NCBI GenBank assembly: GCA_004151065.3
Contig: NWUY0300042526.1
Coordinates: 15,621-29,375 of the forward strand
From: Larix sibirica
Lineage: Eukaryota > Streptophyta > Pinopsida > Pinales > Pinaceae
Reading direction: 5' to 3'
Length of the DNA stretch: 13,755 nt
Made by a program: the position numbers and the translations under genes. Below the pieces are notes generated by a model. The model saw only the letters and a program-made list of their open reading frames with translations. It had not been told where the DNA came from and did not search any database. This document shows positions 8,370 to 13,755 of the stretch, one piece after another (position 1 is the stretch's first letter; each line of letters begins with the position of its first letter).

Positions 8370-10099
8370 AAATTATCTATATACTTTCTTATTGGCAAGT
8401 ATAATAGAACTCGAATGCATTTAACCAAGAAATATACACTTTCTAGTTTTGACAGATAACATGATATTAAATTCAAAGATTATCCATTAATATGGAAATA
8501 CTTTAACAATATGTAATGATTAACTGGATCGGATTGAGAACAGCCACCCACAAGTGTTATGGTTATGAATTAAATCACAATAGGGAAAAGGCTAAGGCTT
8601 TCAATGGAGAAGAGCCTTGACCTAAGACATTTCGCAAAACCAAAAATGCTATTGCGTAGCTAAAGCTACTTGATATTGCAAAGATTCATAAAAGCAAATG
8701 GCAAAAACAATTGGCTTGACTCTTGAGAAATACCAGTCTGAGATCAAAATGGATAATTGTAAAGAATGCACACTGTATATAGCTGACGAATAGACAATCA
8801 ACTCCAGATAAAATTACACACATGATTGGCAGTACAAATTCATTTTATCAGTGCTGGCCTTGACACTATAAAACACTGAATTGCAAGAATTCATTCAAAC
8901 GCACTGAGTTGTTGGACTTAATATAATGATGTCAGCATCAAAAAATAGAGCTCTACAATAGACAGAAAAAGGCATCTACAATAGGAAAAATGCAGGCCAA
9001 CACCCAGAATTTGACAGATTTCATCCATAGCATGCAGCAACTAAAAGTGATATCTCTGGAAGGCTAGCACCTATTACATGCTTCAAGTTCAAAGCTGCAT
9101 AAGAATAATTCACAACAATTAAAACGCAGCTGATTTAATCACAATGAGGGTGCAATTAGAATACACTAGTGATATAAATTATTCAAAAGCATGATACACT
9201 GAAGGTATATTTTATAAATTCAATATGCTAAAACCGAATCCAAAGTTGTCACTGAAAACTAGCTCCTTCAATATGTTGCAGGATAGGCTTGACCAGACTA
9301 AAGTCCATTCACTCAGAGTGGCTTCTATGTGAAGTGCTTCATTCAAAAGACGAAGCGAATCTGGAACAAAAGATTGCAAATTGAAGCACTGTGACAAAAA
9401 AGGTATGCAATATGCATACAAGAGAGTTGCAACGTCTGCTCCAATACTAGCAAAATCATGCATCAAACCCAAAAATTTCACTCCAAAAATATTTTTGCAG
9501 GAATGAGTTGCATGTCAATCCTAGTGACTCCTACTGCTCAAAACTTATAACACTTCAGAATTTCTGCAATCAAGGAAACTATCATTATTGGGAAGTCTAA
9601 AAATTGATCATGACCCATATTAATTGGCAGGGAATACCTTGCAAATGTTATTTCTGAAAGTCAAATAAGATTGGATGGTATTTGCCACTGGCCAACCGTT
9701 CATTTAACTAAGCTGCTATGGTGGTACAGCAATTATCTCAGCTAAACTGTTTTGATGTTTGTGTATGACGGTACCCCGCTTCCCTGCTTTGCATATGCAG
9801 TTAATTAAAGGGGCAATTATAAGTGGCCAGGATTCCGATGTAGTTACAGCATTAATTCTCAGTACGTGTCTCTCCAGTTTAGTTTATAATTTCCTCAGTA
9901 AGGGTCAACTTGCACAGATTGTTACAAGAAGTCAATAAAAGCGAAACATCATATCAAGGTATTTTGAGACGGAATTGTTGACATAGGTTAAGATGCAGTT
10001 TATGAAATTGTGAGATCTAGTCAGGTTTGTCGAATTTGCTCTTAAGGGATAAAATGCCAAAGTGTGGTGCAAAAAGGCCCTAATGCACTGTTTCATTTT
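8370..10099. other. AT-rich interval, no recognised gene
   Basis: The longest open stretch is on the minus strand at 9481-9212, but its first codon is GTG rather than ATG. Its Leu/Ser-rich peptide has no motif I recognise and no clear acceptor and donor pair frames it. Small inverted repeats such as GTAGCTAAAGCTAC near 8655 are present. Nothing else is seen. Confidence 0.45.
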
Positions 10100-10148
10100 C
10101 TATGGAGGCAGTAAATTCGAAATCAAAAACTATGGAGGCAGTAAATTC
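10100..10148. repeat. 30-bp tandem duplication (two copies)
   Basis: CTATGGAGGCAGTAAATTC is exact at 10100-10118 and 10130-10148. The 11 bases between the copies are not conserved after the second copy, so the duplicated block is at least 19 bp at a 30-bp period. Confidence 0.8.
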
Positions 10149-10506
10149 CCAGAACCAATTCGACAACTCAACGAATTGAGAAAACATTAATAACTTAAAT
10201 ATATAGATCCCTTATTTCCCATTTAACAACGGAAATCTTCCCACGTTTTCAGCGAAAATCTAATATGTTAAATCACGTTGCCATGATACCACCGACGTGT
10301 GATGCAGCCGGGCAATTAAGTGACAAAATTTGTTCAAAATTTCCGAGAAAGAAAACATGTCCTCTAAGTAGCGCGAATTCGCAAAAGAGAGATCGTGAAA
10401 CCCTAGAGCACAGATGACCAGTTTGAAAGGTTTCATATATTTAATCTGGGACCCTGAATTCCTTAGTTTGAAAGGACCAACATAAACCAAACAATAGTAA
10501 ACTCAC
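10149..10506. other. Interval before the candidate donor, with a telo-box-like motif
   Basis: Slightly richer in CpG than its surroundings. It contains AAACCCTA (10398-10405, plus), a motif frequent near plant promoters, and GACGTGT at about 10293. On the plus strand a good acceptor-like CTTCTTCTTCAG ends at 10530. I cannot show a plus-strand transcript from these alone. Confidence 0.3.
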
Positions 10507-10765
10507 CTTGTGAACAGCTTCTTCTTCAGGTCCGTATGACTTTAGAGGTTGATATCGCAGATCAAGGATGGTATTGTAGTACGTATTGCTGGAAAGTTTC
10601 GATCACGCAGACTCTGCAATTGGAACTTGTTTGCTACGGCCTTTCCGCCTTGGAAGGAAGGATCCCACGACGCCACTATCACATTCTATTTAATCATCTC
10701 ATTACACTGACATTCTCTTTAAATTCCGTCTCATCTGCAGATAAACATATTGCAGTCCCACCTGT
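10507..10765 (-). other. Candidate 5' exon ending in a strong GTGAGT donor
   Basis: On the minus strand, exon-like sequence ending AAG is followed by GTGAGT at 10506-10501, a near-consensus donor. A TATA-like AATAAATA lies at 10803-10796, so transcription could start near 10765. The simplest reading is a non-coding first exon of the PTEN2 gene with an intron of about 5.7 kb. One frame in it is open for 60 codons apart from a single TGA (10605-10603), and the last 32 codons run to the donor ending LRYQPLKSYGPEEEAVHK. I do not recognise this peptide. The alternatives are a broken coding exon or a chance open frame. The right boundary is approximate. Confidence 0.35.
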
Positions 10766-10795
10766 TTCTATGGATAGGGATCGGAAAGAATTGGG

Positions 10796-10803
10796 TATTT
10801 ATT
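10796..10803 (-). promoter_or_regulatory. TATA-like element for the candidate 5' exon
   Basis: The minus strand reads GTCAATAAATACCC, giving AATAAATA. It lies about 290 nt upstream of the GTGAGT donor. In AT-rich DNA such a motif is common by chance, so support comes only from its position relative to the donor. Confidence 0.25.
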
Positions 10804-11360
10804 GACAACCCAGGAGTTTTGCCACTTAGTTTAAAGGACTTTTTGAAATCTTGATATTTTAAAATTTTGAGTATGTACTTGTGCATATTAATATCAAGGA
10901 AATGTGAGGAAGGTCCATTTCACCATTTGAAGTTGGGATGTATGCCTTTGTTTATCAAATATAAATATTTGATATTTAATATTTTTCCATATTGGCATGA
11001 TGTTTGAATAATAAGATATAATGTTTTGGTGGTGAAGATAAAGATACATTATATTGATGTCTAAGAAATATTTTGGTCATATTTATCAAGTTTGTGTTGT
11101 TGCTTTATGTGTATAAGGTGTGTATCATAAAATATGGTAGTGTTAACATTATGCTTTATGTATCATGGAAATGGATGGTGAATTCAATCTTTTTGTAGAA
11201 AATAATAGCATAGGTTAATGGAAAGGGAGTCAACATTATGTCACTCATGTTAGCTCCCTCCCATGTTTATCAGGCATTCTCCCTTGTTAATTTCTTCATT
11301 GTTCTGGTTTCACTTGTTGGCTCATTTATTTATCAATTTTGTTGTCACTTGTTGTGGTTT
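10804..11360. other. AT-rich upstream interval
   Basis: Would be promoter sequence if the candidate 5' exon is real. No specific element is recognised and no coding frame of note is seen on either strand. Confidence 0.4.
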
Positions 11361-11510
11361 GAAGCTTTGAGGCTCTAGTTATAGTGGATCTTCGAGAAGC
11401 AATCAACAACGAAGCTTTGAGGCTCTAGTTATAGTGGATCTTCGAGAAGCAATCAACAAGGAAGCTTTGAGGCTCTAGTTATAGTGGATGTTCGAGAAGC
11501 GGTCAACAAG
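11361..11510. repeat. Minisatellite: three tandem copies of a 50-bp unit
   Basis: Units at 11361-11410, 11411-11460 and 11461-11510 each start GAAGCTTTGAGGCTCTAGTT. Units 1 and 2 differ at one base; unit 3 differs at three or four (GGATG for GGATC, GG for AA near the end). The period is not a multiple of three and frames are interrupted by stops, so it is not a coding repeat. Each unit contains TTCGAGAA (11391, 11441, 11491), which fits the TTCnnGAA core of a heat-shock element. It lies about 600 bp upstream of the presumed minus-strand start near 10765. Confidence 0.92.
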
Positions 11511-11839
11511 ATTCATTTCATAGTTTCTATTTCATGGTAATCGCACGGTCTTAAAGCATGTATTGTTTGCCTATATGCCATCACCATGTTTCTTTCAAAT
11601 CAATAAATGTGTTGCTTAAGCACACTAAAGCACTAACACCACCTACATGATTCATGACTTGGAAACTTGTTCCCATCTGGTTGATCCATGTGATTATATG
11701 GCTATTTTTATGCTCCTACTCTTACTCTGTGTTCTTTCTCATTAATATGTAGTTTGCATTGTTATTGAGGGTGTAAGCTAAACATTAGACGATTTGCACG
11801 CACTTTCCAGTGATTTTTCAAGCCAAAATCCAACTGAAA

Positions 11840-11947
11840 TTGTTGGAATTGCAATTTTAGCTTGTTGGAATTGCATAATTGAGGTGATCAAGGGTAATTA
11901 AGGGGCATTGAATCCATTCCTACAATCAAAATTGCAATTCCAACGAT
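11840..11947. repeat. Foldback with 17-bp perfect arms
   Basis: GTTGGAATTGCAATTTT (11842-11858) is the exact reverse complement of 11928-11944. Inside these arms TGTTGGAATTG (11863-11873) pairs imperfectly with CCATTCCTACA (11914-11924; two mismatches), so the stem may extend to about 35-40 bp around a loop of roughly 40 nt. Arm 1 itself contains an exact 14-bp direct repeat, TTGTTGGAATTGCA, at 11840 and 11862. It could be a small foldback element, a small-RNA hairpin, or a decayed MITE. I do not recognise a known family. Confidence 0.7.
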
Positions 11948-13536
11948 GGAAACATGATTTCAGCAAAAATTTGCAACATTGGATTCCAACAAAAGTTGTC
12001 AGAAAAGTTCAATTCATCTAACTAGTAGCTTAATTCATTACCGAGTGCTCTTTGGAATTTTTTTTTAGACTTTCAGGATTCCATGTTGTGCATCCGTATT
12101 GTTTTTTACTTTCAATTTTTCATGTACCTATGTGATTGATGGACAGTGTTTTACATGTGTGATTTAGTAGTCACATTTATGCGTAATAGTTTTTTGTTAT
12201 ACTTATGCAGCTTGCCTTTTCGACTTCTAAAGTCCATCTTTGTGCTTGTGTTCTACCAATATGATGGCTTTCATGACCTCTACAATACACTTTTGTGATT
12301 GCATGAGGGCTTATTTTTGTGCATATGTGCATAGCCTTACCCTACATACCTCTATCTTATAAATTGTGTTCTACACTAGTGCTTAAGCTTTTGTTGTCAT
12401 ACCTTGTGCATGAAGCCTTCATTAGAATAAGAGTGTTATGCTCAATCTACCTTCATCTCCATCAGTGATCTTGATTGAGTTTATTTGATGGATGCATCTT
12501 ATGGAGAAAAGAAAAAGTAGCATGGATGACCTTGTTGATGGAATAATGCCTTCATTACAATTTTTATTTTTTTGCAAGTAATTATCTCGAGACAAACCCC
12601 CAAACACCTCTCCTCATTCTGAGGATGGTACCCAGGGTAAACCCTAAATTCTTCAAGGCACAATACCAAGTCAATTACAAGGCTCAAAGCCAATACAACA
12701 ATATACTTAATATGAGCTCAACACATCACTAAGTGGAATAGAACCTGGGTAGGGATAATAACACTCCATCCTGCAACTACTTGAACTAAACCCAATTGAC
12801 ACCTTCATTCCAATAGTTGGTTACACAAGAATATTATTTACCTATTGCCTACATAAGACCACTTGGATTGAACAAGAATCTAGATTTTTTTTGCTCCAAA
12901 CCTTTTTCAAACCAAGTTGTTGTGTGGATATACATGTATAATATTCATAAGCGTGCCTTTTAGTTTATTAGTTTCGTCGGTATTCTATTATGAGTCTATC
13001 TATTCCACTATGATTATATTATTAAACATTGAGACTAGCATTGTCAAGTCCTCGCTTAACTCCCTAGTTTGGAATATTCCCCCATTTCATTGGTTCATTG
13101 CAATGCATGGCTCCATTCTTTGTCAAAGCATAACTTCAAAATCAAGTTTTCAACTAATGGCTACTATTAGTTGTTACACATGCCATTTTCCAAGCACCTT
13201 CACTTTTGTTTCTTAGAGTCATGCAATGGAATTTATCATACCAACACAAGTTCGGCCTTTGCATAACATTCTTTAAGAGTGCATAAAATTACTTAGTCAA
13301 TTATTAAAGAGACTGAGGAGAAAGGGGGCTTGGAATCTACGACGTGATCCAAAGAACCCTCCCAAATTGTATTACACCTCGCGTGCACCTTGCTTGATGG
13401 ATAAAGATGGTAGTTGCAGGTTAGCGATATAGGTATCAGCTTGTGTCAAGACTTTGTCTCTAGTCCAACATTTCATCCTATATAAATTTGGAAATTGGAA
13501 GACGAGCACAAGACAAAACAAACAAATTGATTGAAA
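11948..13536. other. AT-rich interval, no recognised gene
   Basis: Short open frames (minus 12422-12607 and 12499-12693, plus 12917-13216) show no known motif. AAACCCTAAA occurs at 12639. A TATA-like TATATAAAT lies near 13480 on the plus strand. No tRNA or rRNA was seen. Confidence 0.45.
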
Positions 13537-13689
13537 ATGGGAGCAAAAGAAGAAGTGTTGTATGTGGAATACAAAGATCAGTGCATCACAAGTAAAAAAA
13601 TAGCTAGTTTAACGTTGACTAGAATAAAAAGCATTCACAGTGTCTTCTCTTCTTTGATGGCGCGTCGAAAGGAAATCCAGGGGTGGTAG
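13537..13689 (+). other. Small ATG-started open frame overlapping the RNase H start
   Basis: A 50-codon frame begins MGAKEEVLYVEYKDQ about 50 nt downstream of a TATA-like TATATAAAT and ends at a TAG inside the RNase H region, in a different frame. The peptide is not recognised. It may be chance or a decayed, frameshifted upstream part of the retroelement protein. Confidence 0.2.
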
Positions 13690-13755
13690 GTGTGGGAGGG
13701 GTCGTTTATGACCCTGGAGGTAACAAGTTATTTCAGTATGCGTGGGGATTAGGAA
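13623..13755 (+). mobile_element. Start of a retroelement-type RNase H domain, cut by the window edge
   Basis: From 13650 the plus strand reads FFDGASKGNPG, then a GVGGVVYDPGG-type strand and QYAWGLG. This is the first beta-hairpin of the RNase H fold, with its first catalytic Asp in FFDG, in the form found in plant LINEs. The open frame starts after a TAG at 13620-13622 and runs 44 codons to the edge. No reverse transcriptase or zinc-knuckle sequence is visible upstream in any frame, so this is a truncated LINE piece, a downstream exon, or a stand-alone RNase H gene. Whether the domain continues cannot be seen. Confidence 0.75.

Noticed and set aside
9212-9481. Minus-strand open frame of 89 codons with a hydrophobic, protein-like peptide
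   Set aside because: The first codon is GTG, there is no recognisable motif, and no acceptor and donor pair brackets it. Such lengths are expected by chance in this much sequence.
10536-10805. Plus-strand open frame preceded by a good acceptor-like CTTCTTCTTCAG
   Set aside because: The peptide has no known motif. The opposite strand offers a near-consensus donor at the same place and fits the only supported gene. I could not show a plus-strand transcript.
11361-11510. Possible CRISPR-like or coding repeat array
   Set aside because: The units are contiguous without spacers, 50 bp is not a multiple of three, and stops interrupt the frames. It is a minisatellite.
1-13755. tRNA, rRNA, organellar insertions and CRISPR arrays
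   Set aside because: No B-box-like GGTTCGANTCC with matching stems, no rRNA blocks and no spaced repeat arrays were seen on either strand by eye.

Overview
The window reads as nuclear DNA of a land plant, most likely a gymnosperm with a large, gene-poor genome. That inference rests on three things: an N-terminal exon that matches plant PTEN2 proteins; a plant LINE-type RNase H fragment at the right edge; and AT-rich, repeat-filled sequence in which one 438-nt coding exon is the only convincing protein-coding exon. There is no bacterial, organellar, tRNA or rRNA signature.

Layout. The one solid gene piece is on the minus strand at 4304-4741: the first coding exon of a PTEN2-type phosphatase. 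It ends with the PIP2-binding motif VSQNKRRYQ directly before a GT donor. The phosphatase and C2 exons were not found in 1-4303, so the following intron is longer than 4.3 kb and the rest of the gene lies off the left edge. Upstream of the exon (higher coordinates), a strong minus-strand donor (AAG/GTGAGT) at 10506, with a TATA-like element at about 10.8 kb, suggests a first untranslated exon and a 5'UTR intron of about 5.7 kb. This is a hypothesis. It competes with a promoter immediately upstream of the exon.

The presumed 5'UTR intron holds a decayed non-autonomous LTR retroelement (5926-7512, minus strand) with two diverged LTRs, a primer-binding site matching initiator tRNA-Met at 12 of 16 positions and a polypurine tract. 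The window also carries five separate short tandem duplications (58, 93, 114, 30 and 50 bp units), an unusual number for 13.7 kb. To the right of the presumed promoter are a 3 x 50 bp array whose units each contain TTCGAGAA, a foldback with 17-bp perfect arms (11842-11944), and at the right edge an RNase H domain start (FFDGASKGNPG) with no reverse transcriptase visible before it.

No undescribed multi-gene system is visible. The points most worth checking are the overlapping upstream AUG of the PTEN2 exon, the candidate 5' exon near 10.5-10.8 kb, the foldback, and the 50-bp array.
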